Positions 43,688 to 52,380 of a DNA stretch of 64,000 bases are shown piece after piece. Source of the DNA: Streptomyces albireticuli (GTDB taxonomy: Bacteria > Actinomycetota > Actinomycetes > Streptomycetales > Streptomycetaceae). Position numbers and translations under genes: made by a program. The notes under the pieces were generated by a model that was not told the DNA's origin, did not search any database, and saw only the letters and a program-made list of their open reading frames with translations. Each line of letters starts with the position of its first letter. Position 1 is the stretch's first letter. The DNA lies in the NCBI RefSeq assembly GCF_002192455.1, contig NZ_CP021744.1, forward strand, positions 4,060,001 to 4,124,000, read 5' to 3'.

Positions 43688-44854
43688 ATGAATTCGGAAT
43701 GGAGCCCGGCGGCACGGGTGCGGGGCATGGGCGCGTCGGTCTTCACGGAGATGACGGAGCTCGCCCGGGAGACCGGCGCCGTCAACCTCGGCCAGGGCGT
43801 GCCGGAGCTGGCCGCCCCGGAGGGTCTTCTGAAGGACGTCGCGGCGGCGGTCCTCGCGGGCAGCAACCAGTACCCGCCCGCGGTGGGCTTCCCGGCGCTG
43901 CGCGAGGCGGTCGCCGCGCACCAGAGCCGGCGGTACGGACTGGAGTACGACCCGCGGGACGAGGTGCTGGTGACCACGGGCGCGACGGAGGCGATCGCGG
44001 CGACGCTGCTGGCGCTGTGCGACCCCGGTGACGAGGTGCTCGCCTTCGACCCCTGCTACGACGCCTACCCGGCGGTCACGCGGTTCGCCGGCGCCACCCT
44101 GGTGCCCGTGCCGCTGGCCCTGGACGACGACACGTTCGCCCTGGACGTGGCGGCGCTGCGGGCGGCCGTCACGCCGCGCACACGCGTGCTGATGCTCAAC
44201 ACCCCGCACAACCCGACGGGGAAGGTCTTCACCGCCGAGGAGCTGGCGGCCGTCGCCGAGGTGTGCCAGGAGCACGGACTGACGGTGGTGACGGACGAGG
44301 TCTACGAACACCTCGTCTACGACGGGCGGCACCGGGCGATCGCCGCGCTGCCGGGGATGCGGGAGCGGACGCTGACCATCTCGTCGGCGGGCAAGACCTT
44401 CAACGTCACGGGCTGGAAGGTCGGCTGGGTGTGCGGCCCGGCGCCGCTGGTCGCCGCGGTGGGGGCGGCGAAGCAGTTCCTGACCTACGCCTCGGGCACG
44501 CCGTACCAGGAGGCGCTCGCGCGGACGCTGGGGGGCGTGGAGGCGTGGGCGGAGGAGCTCAGGCGCACGCTGCGGCGCAATCGCGACCTGCTGAGCGAGG
44601 GGCTCACGCGGGCGGGGTTGCGTCCCTATCGCGCGGAGGCGGGATATTTCGTCCAGGCCGATGTCAGCGCGTGGGGTTACCCGGACGGCGTGCGATTCTG
44701 CCGTGAACTCCCGCTGCGCGCCGGGGTGGTGGCCATTCCCACGTCCGCCTTCTATCTGCGCCCCGACGCGCCGTCCTCTCTCGTGCGTTTCTCGTTCTGC
44801 AAGCGTGAAGAATCGGTGCGCACCGCCGTGGAGAAGCTGATTCAGGCTATTTGA
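43688..44854 (+). CDS. PLP-dependent aminotransferase (class I/II)
   Basis: A 388-residue fold-type I aminotransferase starting at ATG 43688. Motifs are VNLGQGVPELAAPEGLL, SNQYPPAVGFPALREAVAAH, VTTGATEAIAATLLA, LNTPHNPTGKVF and TDEVYEHLVYDG. The PLP lysine is in ISSAGKTFNVTGWKVGW. The C-terminal FSFCKREE arginine binds the substrate carboxylate. It resembles kynurenine/methionine-type (KAT/YbdL) aminotransferases, but the substrate is not certain. The 338-bp gap after it separates it from DUF2617, so it is probably monocistronic. Confidence 0.92.
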   Translation: MNSEWSPAARVRGMGASVFTEMTELARETGAVNLGQGVPELAAPEGLLKDVAAAVLAGSNQYPPAVGFPALREAVAAHQSRRYGLEYDPRDEVLVTTGATEAIAATLLALCDPGDEVLAFDPCYDAYPAVTRFAGATLVPVPLALDDDTFALDVAALRAAVTPRTRVLMLNTPHNPTGKVFTAEELAAVAEVCQEHGLTVVTDEVYEHLVYDGRHRAIAALPGMRERTLTISSAGKTFNVTGWKVGWVCGPAPLVAAVGAAKQFLTYASGTPYQEALARTLGGVEAWAEELRRTLRRNRDLLSEGLTRAGLRPYRAEAGYFVQADVSAWGYPDGVRFCRELPLRAGVVAIPTSAFYLRPDAPSSLVRFSFCKREESVRTAVEKLIQAI

Positions 44855-44935
44855 TCAGGAGATTTGCAGCTGGCCCATGCTTGATCGCATATGCGTCCGG
44901 CGGGTTGTGGGCCGCCCGCCGGTCACATTGATTCT

Positions 44936-44952
44936 GAACAGTTGAACTGTTC
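44936..44952. promoter_or_regulatory. 17-bp palindrome, candidate operator
   Basis: GAACAGTT-G-AACTGTTC has perfect 8-bp arms around a single base. It is AT-rich in a GC-rich context and lies 26 nt before a small open frame. The binding protein is unknown. Confidence 0.55.
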
Positions 44953-44977
44953 GGCCCTCGCGTGGATGGAAAGCACG

Positions 44978-45019
44978 ATGAGATGGGTAAAAACGCTGTG
45001 GGCGCCGCTCAATTCATGA
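44978..45019 (+). CDS. Possible 13-residue leader peptide
   Basis: ATG 44978 to TGA 45017-45019 encodes MRWVKTLWAPLNS, with GGAAAG 4 nt upstream of the start. Two of 13 residues are tryptophan. It may be a regulatory leader or small peptide gene, but an open frame this short can arise by chance. No attenuator-type terminator immediately follows. Confidence 0.25.
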   Translation: MRWVKTLWAPLNS

Positions 45020-45192
45020 TTCCCTCTCATTCAGAGACACGTTTCGGAGACGACTCCTCTCGGAATCCTCGGAATCACTGTCCTCGGATCCCACGGAACC
45101 CCCCTCTGTGGGCATGAGCCGGCGCACTCGAAGACTCTGGTCCTCCTCGGCGGGCCGGCCCACCCTCCACTGCGTGCTTGCGGAGCCGACCC

Positions 45193-45711
45193 ATGCTCAC
45201 CACCCTCAAGACCACCTACACCGATACCCGCGCCGCCGATCTCGCCTGGTGTCTGGGGAAGGACCCCCTCCCCGCGCTGGCCGTCCTCGACCTGCGGCTC
45301 GCCGACTCCCAGGTCCAGTTGCGCCTGCTCGGCGCCTCCCACCAGGTCCTCCTCGAAGAGGGCGACGGCGTCTGCTCGGAGACGGTGGCCTGCCTGCCGG
45401 GCAGCGCCACCCCGCTGCCGCTCGGCGTGGCCAAGCGCGTGGGGGCCTGGGAGTACGAGTTCGCCGCACGGATAGAAACGCTCTCGCGCGGCTCCTTCGC
45501 GGGCCGGGCGCAGGAGTTGCTCGCCCTCGTCGCCGAACACCCGTACGGCCTGGCAGGAACCTTTCCGGGCAGCCCGCACGCTTTCACCGCGCTGCTCGCC
45601 CAGCGCTGCGAGGGCCAGGTCAGCTGGCGCACCTGGCACGCGTATCCGCAGGAGGGGCGCCTGGTCGCCACCCGTACGCGGGTGGGCGCACGCGCGGCCG
45701 CTCCCCTCTAG
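45193..45711 (+). CDS. DUF2617 protein
   Basis: A 172-residue soluble protein starting at ATG 45193 (MLTTLKTTYTDTRAADLAWC). It matches DUF2617 in length and in the blocks LRLLGASHQVLLEE, GVAKRVGAWEYEFAARIE, VAEHPYGLAGTFPGSPHAFT and a tail ending WRTWHAYPQEGRLVATRT. DUF2617 genes commonly neighbour spermidine synthase-like genes in actinobacteria, as here. No catalytic function is established. The stop codon TAG lies inside the first unit of an 11-bp tandem repeat. Confidence 0.85.
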   Translation: MLTTLKTTYTDTRAADLAWCLGKDPLPALAVLDLRLADSQVQLRLLGASHQVLLEEGDGVCSETVACLPGSATPLPLGVAKRVGAWEYEFAARIETLSRGSFAGRAQELLALVAEHPYGLAGTFPGSPHAFTALLAQRCEGQVSWRTWHAYPQEGRLVATRTRVGARAAAPL

Positions 45712-45780
45712 GTCCCCTCTAGGTCCCCTCTAGGTCCCCTCTAGGTCCCCTCTAGGTCCCCTCTAGGCCCCCTCTGGGCC
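45702..45780 (+). repeat. 11-bp tandem repeat (TAGGTCCCCTC), about six units
   Basis: Units start at 45709, 45720, 45731, 45742, 45753 and 45764 (the last is TAGGCCCCCTC), followed by a degenerate seventh. The first TAG is the stop codon of the DUF2617 gene. Each junction makes CTAG, a tetranucleotide that is rare in Streptomyces DNA. Confidence 0.95.
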
Positions 45781-45882
45781 TGCTCCAGGGCTCGCTCCGC
45801 GCTTCCGAACGGTCATGGAACACCTGTAATAAACCCTTGTGGGTGACAAAAGGTTGCCGGATCGTGACGTAGCGTTCCCGGC

Positions 45883-47475
45883 ATGATCTACCGCCCGGTA
45901 CCGGCGCGGCTGCCCGTACCGGCCGGGCTCGGCCGCCTCGTGGTCCTGACCACCGTCTTCGTCTGCGCCGCCTGCGGGTTGGTGTACGAGCTGGAGCTGG
46001 TCGCCCTGGCCTCGTACCTCATCGGCGACTCCGTCACCCAGGCGTCCGTCGTCCTGTCGGTGATGGTCTTCGCGATGGGCATCGGCTCGCTGCTCGCCAA
46101 GCGCTTACGGAGCCGCGCCGCCCTGGGGTTCGCCGCGGTCGAGGCCGCCCTCGCGCTGGTCGGCGGCCTCTCGGCGATGGCGCTCTACGCCTGCTTCGCC
46201 TGGTTCGGCCAGGCGCGCCTGGCCCTGGTGGGCTTCTCGCTGGCCATCGGGGTGCTGATCGGCGCCGAGGTGCCCCTGCTGATGACGCTCATCCAGCGCA
46301 TCCGGCGGCAGGACGCGGGCGGCGCCGTCGCCGACCTCTTCGCCGCCGACTACGTGGGCGCCCTCGTCGGCGGGCTCGCCTTCCCGTTCCTCCTGCTCCC
46401 CGTGCTGGGGCAGTTGACGGGCGCGCTGCTGACCGGCGGGGTCAACGCCGTCGCGGGCGGCGCCCTGGTGCTCTGGCTCTTCCGCGGCGACCTCAGCGTC
46501 CGGGCCCGCTGGGCGCTCCTCGTCGCCAACGGCCTGGTGCTGGCCGTCCTGGCCGTCGGCTCGGCCCTCACCGTCCCCTTCGAACGGGCCGCGCGCCACG
46601 CCGTCTACGGCGGGGACGTGCGGGTGGCCGTGCAGTCGGGCGTGCAGGAGGTCGTGCTCACGGGCGGCGGCCGGAGCGGCCGCCCCCTCTCCCTCTTCCT
46701 GGACGGCAGGCTGAAGGTCTGCGGAGAGGACGAATTCCGGTACCACGAAGCCCTGGTGCACCCCGCGATGTCCGGCCCGCACCGCCGGGTGCTGGTCCTC
46801 GGCGGCGGCGACGGCCTCGCCGTCCGCGAACTCCTGCGCTACGGCGACGTCGAGCGGGTCACGGTCGTCGAAGTCGACCCCACCGTGCTGCGGTTGGCGC
46901 GCACCGCCCCCGACCTCGTCGCCCTCAACCGCGCCGCCTACCGCGACCCCCGCGTGCGCGTCGTCACCGCCGACGCGTTCGAGTGGCTGCGCGCCCTGCC
47001 CGCCGCCGCGCCCCCGTACGACGTGGTGGTCTCCGACCTCCCCGACCCCGGCATCACACCCAGCACCAAGCTCTACTCCCAGGAGTTCTACGGCCTGGTG
47101 GAGCGCAGGCTGGCCCCCGGCGGCCGGCTCGCGATCCACGCCGGCACGGTCGACGTCCGCCCGCAGGTCTTCTGGACGGTCGACGCCACGGTCCGCTCCC
47201 TGGGCCTGACCAGCCGGCCGTACCGGGTGAGCGGCAGCGGCTTCACCACCGGCCCCGACCGCACCTCCCGGCGGTCCGGGGCGTCCGGCGGGGGCACGGG
47301 CTGGAGCTTCCTGCTGGTCTCCCGCGAGTCCCTGTGGCTGCGGCTGCCGCCGGTGCGGCCGTACCTCCAGTCGCTGTCGCCGAAGGGGCTGACCGACGCC
47401 TGGCGGGCCGCCGAGCGCGGCCGGGAGCCCGGCATGCTGCCGTCGACGCTGATGCACCCGCGCTACGCGGACTGA
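45883..47475 (+). CDS. Membrane spermidine synthase-like protein with a TTA codon
   Basis: A 530-residue protein starting at ATG 45883. Residues ~18-225 hold about seven membrane helices (beginning [20 protein letters not shown]). The C-terminal ~300 residues are a polyamine aminopropyltransferase domain: [35 protein letters not shown] (SAM-type loop), VTVVEVDP and [11 protein letters not shown]. The YHE and D-type substrate residues are present, so aminopropyl transfer is plausible, though the substrate is unproved. Codon 75 (46105-46107) is TTA, making translation dependent on the bldA tRNA. Its 3' end overlaps the convergent AraC gene by 13 nt. Confidence 0.88.
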   Translation: MIYRPVPARLPVPAGLGRLVVLTTVFVCAACGLVYELELVALASYLIGDSVTQASVVLSVMVFAMGIGSLLAKRLRSRAALGFAAVEAALALVGGLSAMALYACFAWFGQARLALVGFSLAIGVLIGAEVPLLMTLIQRIRRQDAGGAVADLFAADYVGALVGGLAFPFLLLPVLGQLTGALLTGGVNAVAGGALVLWLFRGDLSVRARWALLVANGLVLAVLAVGSALTVPFERAARHAVYGGDVRVAVQSGVQEVVLTGGGRSGRPLSLFLDGRLKVCGEDEFRYHEALVHPAMSGPHRRVLVLGGGDGLAVRELLRYGDVERVTVVEVDPTVLRLARTAPDLVALNRAAYRDPRVRVVTADAFEWLRALPAAAPPYDVVVSDLPDPGITPSTKLYSQEFYGLVERRLAPGGRLAIHAGTVDVRPQVFWTVDATVRSLGLTSRPYRVSGSGFTTGPDRTSRRSGASGGGTGWSFLLVSRESLWLRLPPVRPYLQSLSPKGLTDAWRAAERGREPGMLPSTLMHPRYAD

Positions 47476-48416
47476 GGCGCGTCCCCCCGGCCGTGCTCCG
47501 GCCGCTCCGCGCGCGGCTCGCCGCCGCGGCGCAGCGCCGTGCGGAAGGCGCCCGGGGAGCAGCCCTCGCGGTGGTGGAAGAACTTCGAGAAGTTCGCCGG
47601 GTCGTCGAAGCCCACGCGGCCGGCGATCCGGGCCGCCGGCAGGTCGCTGTGCGCGAGCAGTCGCTTGGCCTCCAGTATCACCCGCCGGTCGATGAACTCC
47701 TTGGCGCCGACCCCGGCCGCGCACAGCGAGGCGCGGGCGAGGGTGCGGGTGGAGTAGCCGAGGGCGCGGGCGTAGTCCGCGACCCGGTGGTGCGTGGCGA
47801 AGTCGCGCTCGACGGCCGCCCGGAAGCGCACGAAGGTGTCGCCCGGCGCGGGGACGCTGCTGCCGGCGTGGGCCGAGAGGTGCGCCAGCCGCAGCACCAG
47901 CACGGACAGCAGGTGCCGCAGGACGTCGGTGTGCACATCGGCGGGCAGCCCGCCGCCGGTGCGGAAGTCGGCCTCCAGATGGCCCACCGCGCAGAAGACG
48001 GCCTCGCGGTCGGGGCCGACCGGCTGCCACAGCACCGGCCGGAAGGGGTCGTCCGCGACGGCCGCCACGGCCGTGCCGGACGGCAGGAAGCCGGGCTGGG
48101 CGAGGACGACGACGCCCTCCGGCTCCGACCCCGGCCGCCCCTCGCCGAACTGCTGCACCTGGCCGGGGCGTACCCACAGCACCGAGCCCGCCTCCAGCCA
48201 GTGGCCGGTGAAGTCCACGGTGTGCTCCGCGGCGCCCGACCGGACGGCGACGATCTGGTGGAAGTCCAGCCGCTGGGGCTTGGCCAGCAGCCCCTCGGGG
48301 GCGCGGCGGCGCAGCTCGGCGAGCGTCATCACCTCGATGCCCGCGGGGGTGCCGGGCGGGGCCTTGTAGGCGAGCTCGACGATCTCTTCATGTCGCTCGT
48401 GTCGCTTTTTCACCAT
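47463..48416 (-). CDS. AraC-family regulator
   Basis: A 317-residue regulator starting at ATG 48416 ([13 protein letters not shown]). The N-terminal part is a cupin-like sensor ([37 protein letters not shown]). The C-terminal AraC double HTH shows [15 protein letters not shown] and [32 protein letters not shown]. It diverges from the DsbA/NAD-binding gene pair across 198 bp and probably controls it. Its last codons overlap the opposite-strand spermidine synthase gene by 13 nt. Confidence 0.92.
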   Translation of the reverse strand: MVKKRHERHEEIVELAYKAPPGTPAGIEVMTLAELRRRAPEGLLAKPQRLDFHQIVAVRSGAAEHTVDFTGHWLEAGSVLWVRPGQVQQFGEGRPGSEPEGVVVLAQPGFLPSGTAVAAVADDPFRPVLWQPVGPDREAVFCAVGHLEADFRTGGGLPADVHTDVLRHLLSVLVLRLAHLSAHAGSSVPAPGDTFVRFRAAVERDFATHHRVADYARALGYSTRTLARASLCAAGVGAKEFIDRRVILEAKRLLAHSDLPAARIAGRVGFDDPANFSKFFHHREGCSPGAFRTALRRGGEPRAERPEHGRGDAPQSA

Positions 48417-48614
48417 GAGGAGACCTGAGCGTACCTGGTTGCGGCCCGGATCCGGGCTTAGCTTGGTCGTAACGCACAACAAAGAGTGTGCGGGGCCCAC
48501 AGCCTTCGCGGCCGGCCCACAGGCCCCGCGAAGGGCCCCCGGGCCCGGGAACGGCCCGCATCCCCCCCACAGACGGCACGCGGAAGCGACCACGGACGGA
48601 ATCCAGGGAAAGAC

Positions 48615-49238
48615 ATGGCACAGCACCGGCTCACCTACGCATTCGACGCCTACTGCGGCTGGTGCTACGGCTTCGGACCCACGATCCGGGAGTTCGCCGC
48701 CGCGAACGCCGACCGCATCGAGCTGACCGTCCTCAACGGCGGGCTCTTCACCGGCCCCCGGGCGCAGCCCGTCAGCGCGTACCCCTACATCCCGCAGGCG
48801 GACGCCCGGATCGGCGAGCTGACCGGCGCGGTCTTCGGCGAGGGCTACGCGAAGGCCTTCGCCGACGGCACGGCCGTCCTCGACTCGGCCGGTGCCGCGA
48901 CGGCCCTCGTCGCCCTGCGGCAGCAGGCCCCCGAGAGGACACTGGAGTTCGCGGGCGCGCTCCAGCGTGCCTGGTACGTCGACGGGCGCCCGCTGTCCGA
49001 CCCGGCCACGCTCCGCGCGGTCGCCGAGACCGCGGGCGGTGTGGACGCCGACGCGGTGGTCGCCGCCCACGCCGACCCCGCCACCCGCCGCGCGGCGGAG
49101 GCGGACTTCCGCGAGGTCCGCCGACTCGGCGTCGACAGCTTCCCCACCTTGCTGCTGCACACGCCCGGCGGGGTGCGGCGGCTCGGCGGCCCGATGTCCG
49201 ACGCGCGGACGCTGACGCGCGCCCTCGACCAGCACTGA
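48615..49238 (+). CDS. DsbA-family thiol oxidoreductase-like protein
   Basis: A 207-residue thioredoxin-fold protein starting at ATG 48615 with AGGGAAAG upstream. The active site is CGWC within FDAYCGWCYGFGP, and the cis-proline region is RLGVDSFPTLLL. There is no signal peptide, so it acts in the cytoplasm, like FrnE/2-hydroxychromene isomerase-type DsbA proteins. It is followed 47 nt later by a flavin-reductase-like NAD(P)-binding gene and preceded by a divergent AraC gene, suggesting a small inducible redox or detoxification unit. Confidence 0.85.
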   Translation: MAQHRLTYAFDAYCGWCYGFGPTIREFAAANADRIELTVLNGGLFTGPRAQPVSAYPYIPQADARIGELTGAVFGEGYAKAFADGTAVLDSAGAATALVALRQQAPERTLEFAGALQRAWYVDGRPLSDPATLRAVAETAGGVDADAVVAAHADPATRRAAEADFREVRRLGVDSFPTLLLHTPGGVRRLGGPMSDARTLTRALDQH

Positions 49239-49285
49239 CCTTCCTGCCCCCCCACATCCCCCTTCTCTCCCTAAGGAGTCCCCCC

Positions 49286-49936
49286 ATGGCGAAGATCGCT
49301 CTCTTCGGTGCCAACGGCACGATCGGCAGCCGCGTGCTGCGCGAGGCGCTGGACCGCGGCCACCAGGTCACGGCCGTCGTCCGTGACCCCGCCAAGGTCA
49401 CCGAGACCCACGACAACCTGACCGTCACCAAGGGCGACGTCCTCGACCCGGCGTCGGTGACCGCGGCCGCCCAGGGCCAGGACGTCGTCATCAGCGCCGT
49501 CGGCGGCGGCGACGGCCCCGGTCACGTCGCGACCATCGAGCCGGCCGCCAAGTCCCTGGTCGCCGGTGTGCGCGCGGCCGGCGCCGACGCCCCGCGGCTG
49601 ATCGCGGTCGGTGGCGCGGGCTCGCTGCGCACCCCCGACGGCAAGCAGGTCTGGGACGCCGAGGGCCTCCCCGAGTTCCTGCTCCAGATCATGCACGCGC
49701 ACGGTGACGCGCTGGACTTCTACCGCACCGTCACCGACGTCCGCTGGACCAACGTCAGCCCCGCCGGGCTGATCGAGCCGGGTGAGCGCACGGGCGCGTA
49801 CCGCACCGGCCTGGAGGACCTCGTGACCGACGGGGACGGCAAGAGCCGCATCTCCACCGAGGACTACGCCGTGGCCCTGATCGACGAGGTCGAGAAGCCG
49901 CAGCACGTCGGTGAGCGCTTCACCGTCGCGTACTGA
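49286..49936 (+). CDS. NAD(P)H-binding protein (NmrA/YwnB-like SDR)
   Basis: A 216-residue atypical short-chain dehydrogenase starting at ATG 49286 after AAGGAG. The dinucleotide-binding loop is IALFGANGTIGSRVLREALD, followed by VTAVVRDPAKV (NADPH-type basic residue) and the DVVISAVGGGDG segment. No YxxxK catalytic pair is obvious, as in NmrA/flavin-reductase-like members. It belongs to an operon with the DsbA-like gene, under probable AraC control. Substrate unknown. Confidence 0.88.
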   Translation: MAKIALFGANGTIGSRVLREALDRGHQVTAVVRDPAKVTETHDNLTVTKGDVLDPASVTAAAQGQDVVISAVGGGDGPGHVATIEPAAKSLVAGVRAAGADAPRLIAVGGAGSLRTPDGKQVWDAEGLPEFLLQIMHAHGDALDFYRTVTDVRWTNVSPAGLIEPGERTGAYRTGLEDLVTDGDGKSRISTEDYAVALIDEVEKPQHVGERFTVAY

Positions 49937-50121
49937 TCCCGCGACCCGTCCCGCGTACTGATCCTCGTACGCGGGCCGGTGGCGCGCCCGGGCGGCACTC
50001 TCCCGGTGCCGCCCCTCGCGGTACCGACCCGCTCGGCCCCGTACCCCCGCCTGCCGAAGTCCGACGGAAAGTTCGACCGGAGAGGCAAGGGTTCGGGGCC
50101 TGGTGGGTAGGCTCGCTTGTC

Positions 50122-50928
50122 ATGGAGCATGAGGTGTTCGTTCCGTTTCCCGTCGGATCCGTCCGGCGGGTCCTCGCCGACCCCGCGCGCGTCGTGCGCT
50201 GCGTCCCCGGCCTCCAGCAGGACGTCGCGGACGCCTCCGGCGCGCTCGTGGCCGGGCGGCTCCGGCTGCGCATAGGCGGCTCGACCATCACCTACCGGGG
50301 CTCGCTGCACCTGACCGAGCGCGACGGCGGGTACGACCTGTCCGGCGAGGGCAGCGAGGTGCGCGGCTCCGGCACGGTGACGCTCACGCTGCGCGGGCTG
50401 CTGGAGCCGGTCGAGGGCGGCACCCGGCTGGTCTGCGTGGCCACGGTCGGCAGCGCCGGCCGGCTCGCGGAGTTCGACGGGAAGACGGCGGAGGCCACGG
50501 CCCGCCGGCTGCTGGACCGCTTCGCCGCCGCGCTGGCGGAGGAGTTGCGCGAGGACGCCGAGGAGGAGGCGGGCGACGGCCCGCGCCTGGAAGGCGGCAG
50601 CGTCTTCGACACGGAGGTCCCGTCGCCGTCGCTCGACCCGTCGGCGGACGATGACGACGACGATGACGAAGCCGACGACGACGGTGCCGACGACGAGGAT
50701 GACGACGACGAGGCGCCCGCGGCGGAGGCGGCCCACGCCCGCCGCACGATGATCGGCCGCAGCGCCGAGGAGGTCGACCATGCCCCGCCGAGGGGCCGTT
50801 ACGCCCCGGTGCCGGCCCCCGAGGCGGCGTCCGCCACCGCGGCGGCCCTGCGCTGGGCGGCGCCCGCCGCGGCGGTGGCCCTGGCCTCCGCGGTGGTGGT
50901 GGGCCGGGTGCTGCGGCGCCGTCGCTAG
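50122..50928 (+). CDS. SRPBCC (CoxG-like) protein with acidic tract and C-terminal membrane anchor
   Basis: A 268-residue protein starting at ATG 50122. Residues 1-150 are a START/SRPBCC lipid-binding-like domain of the CoxG type (MEHEVFVPFPVGSVRRVLAD, VVRCVPGLQQDVAD, YDLSGEGSEVRGSGTVTLTL). An extremely acidic stretch at about 173-205 follows (runs of Asp broken by Glu/Ala). A short Pro-rich segment leads to a C-terminal hydrophobic helix (AAPAAAVALASAVVVGRVL) ending in RRRR, which looks like a tail anchor. CoxG-like domains accompany CO dehydrogenases, but none is present here. Confidence 0.8.
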   Translation: MEHEVFVPFPVGSVRRVLADPARVVRCVPGLQQDVADASGALVAGRLRLRIGGSTITYRGSLHLTERDGGYDLSGEGSEVRGSGTVTLTLRGLLEPVEGGTRLVCVATVGSAGRLAEFDGKTAEATARRLLDRFAAALAEELREDAEEEAGDGPRLEGGSVFDTEVPSPSLDPSADDDDDDDEADDDGADDEDDDDEAPAAEAAHARRTMIGRSAEEVDHAPPRGRYAPVPAPEAASATAAALRWAAPAAAVALASAVVVGRVLRRRR

Positions 50929-50980
50929 CGGTTCGGGGTCCGGACCGCTTCGGCCCGCCTCAGCCCGTAATGTCGGACCC

Positions 50981-51793
50981 GTGACCAACGACGTACGCAC
51001 AGACCACAGCACCGTGCATCTGACGGCCGGCGGTGCCGAGCTGACGCTCGATCCGGGCAACGGCTGCCGGATCACCAGTCTCCGGATCGACGGCACGGAA
51101 CTCCTCCGGCAGGGTGCCAAATACGGCGCCTTCCCCATGGTCCCCTGGTGCGGGCGGATCGAGCTCGGGCAGTTCCGCAACGGCGGCGAGCGGCACCAGA
51201 TGCCCGTCAACTCCGGCCCGCACGCGATCCACGGCACCGGCCGGGACACCGCCTGGCACACCGCCAGGGTGGCGGACTCCTCGGCCGCGTTCTTCTACGA
51301 CCTGGCCGCCCCCTGGCCGTACCCCGGCCGCGTCACCCAGGTGGCCGAGCTGACGGCGGATTCCCTCACGCTCACCATGGGCGTCGAGACCTACGCCGAC
51401 TCCTTCCCGGCCCAGGCCGGCTGGCACCCCTGGTTCCTGCGCAACCTCGGCACCGGCAAGGACGTCGAGCTCGGCTTCGAGGCGGGGTGGCAGGAGGAGC
51501 GCGGCGACGACCACCTGCCGACGGGCCGTCGCATCGACCCCCGCCCCGGGCCCTGGGACGACTGCTTCGGGATGCCCGACGGCGTGGACGTCACCCTCAC
51601 CTGGCCGGGCGCCCTGGAGCTGAAGGTCGCCGGCCGCAGCGAGTGGGTCGTGATCTACGACGAGCAGGCCGAGGCCGTCTGCGTCGAGCCGCAGTCCGGG
51701 CCGCCGAACGGGCTCAACACCCTGCCGCGCCTGGTCACGCCCATCGATCCGCTGGAGATCTCCACGACGTGGACCTGGCGGACCCTGGCCTAA
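50981..51793 (+). CDS. Aldose 1-epimerase-like protein
   Basis: A 270-residue beta-sandwich sugar epimerase starting at GTG 50981. Motifs are GCRITSLRIDGTELL, FPMVPWCGRIELGQF (substrate-binding arginine), the catalytic-type histidines in GPHAIHGTG and QAGWHPWFLRNLG, and the C-terminal VCVEPQSGPPNGLNT with the catalytic glutamate. The fold family interconverts anomers of hexoses; some members act on hexose-6-phosphates, so specificity is open. It ends only 10 nt before the first possible pyrE start, suggesting co-transcription. Confidence 0.88.
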   Translation: MTNDVRTDHSTVHLTAGGAELTLDPGNGCRITSLRIDGTELLRQGAKYGAFPMVPWCGRIELGQFRNGGERHQMPVNSGPHAIHGTGRDTAWHTARVADSSAAFFYDLAAPWPYPGRVTQVAELTADSLTLTMGVETYADSFPAQAGWHPWFLRNLGTGKDVELGFEAGWQEERGDDHLPTGRRIDPRPGPWDDCFGMPDGVDVTLTWPGALELKVAGRSEWVVIYDEQAEAVCVEPQSGPPNGLNTLPRLVTPIDPLEISTTWTWRTLA

Positions 51794-51803
51794 GCTCATG
51801 CCC

Positions 51804-52343
51804 ATGAGCGATGCGCGTGACGCCCTTCTTCAGCAGATCAAGGACAAGGCCGTGGTCCACGGCAAGGTGACCCTCTCCTCCGGCAAGGAGGCCGATTACT
51901 ACATCGACCTCCGCCGGATCACCCTGGACGCCGAGGCGGCGCCGCTGGTCGGCCAGGTGATGCTGGACGCCACCGCCGACCTGGAGTACGACGCCGTCGG
52001 CGGCCTCACCCTGGGCGCCGACCCGGTCGCCACCTCGATGCTGCACGCCGCCGCCGCGCGCGGCCGCAAGCTGGACGCCTTCGTCGTGCGCAAGGCGCAG
52101 AAGACGCACGGCATGCAGCGCCGCATCGAGGGTCCGGACATCAAGGGCCGTCGCGTCCTGGTGGTCGAGGACACCTCGACCACCGGCGGCTCCCCGCTGA
52201 CGGCCGTCGAGGCGGCCCGCGAGGCCGGCGCCGAGGTCGTGGCCGTGGCGACGATCGTCGACCGCGGTGCCGCCTCCGCCATCGAAGAGGCCGGTCTGCG
52301 CTATGTGACGGGCTACTCCCTGGGTGACCTCGACCTGGGCTGA
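51804..52343 (+). CDS. pyrE: Orotate phosphoribosyltransferase
   Basis: A 179-residue enzyme of pyrimidine synthesis, converting orotate and PRPP to OMP. ATG 51804 (MSDARDALLQQI) is preferred on alignment with other actinobacterial PyrE; ATG 51798 is equally possible and neither has a strong ribosome site. Motifs are KVTLSSGKEADYYIDLR, the GLTLGADPVATSM region, VVRKAQKTHGM and the PRPP loop VLVVEDTSTTGGS. The length is normal. A 40-bp palindrome containing parS follows the stop. Confidence 0.95.
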   Translation: MSDARDALLQQIKDKAVVHGKVTLSSGKEADYYIDLRRITLDAEAAPLVGQVMLDATADLEYDAVGGLTLGADPVATSMLHAAAARGRKLDAFVVRKAQKTHGMQRRIEGPDIKGRRVLVVEDTSTTGGSPLTAVEAAREAGAEVVAVATIVDRGAASAIEEAGLRYVTGYSLGDLDLG

Positions 52344-52380
52344 CCTGCGGGTTTGGTTTTTGGATCAAGAAAAGCGCGAC

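Larger units (their letters stand above)
44855..45192. other. 338-bp intergenic region with palindrome and micro-ORF
   Basis: Noticeably less GC-rich than its surroundings. It holds a 17-bp palindrome (44936-44952), a 13-codon open frame with a ribosome site (44978-45019), and a run of near-repeats CCTCGGAATC, CCTCGGAATC, CCTCGGATCC around 45062-45095. The layout looks like a regulated leader upstream of the DUF2617/spermidine synthase genes. No other gene was seen. Confidence 0.5.

Noticed and set aside
44978-45019. Tryptophan operon attenuator leader
   Set aside because: Downstream genes are DUF2617 and a spermidine synthase-like gene, the Trp codons are not adjacent, and no terminator/antiterminator pair could be drawn.
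45702-45780. CRISPR array
   Set aside because: The repeats are 11 bp, contiguous and without spacers, and no cas genes are present.
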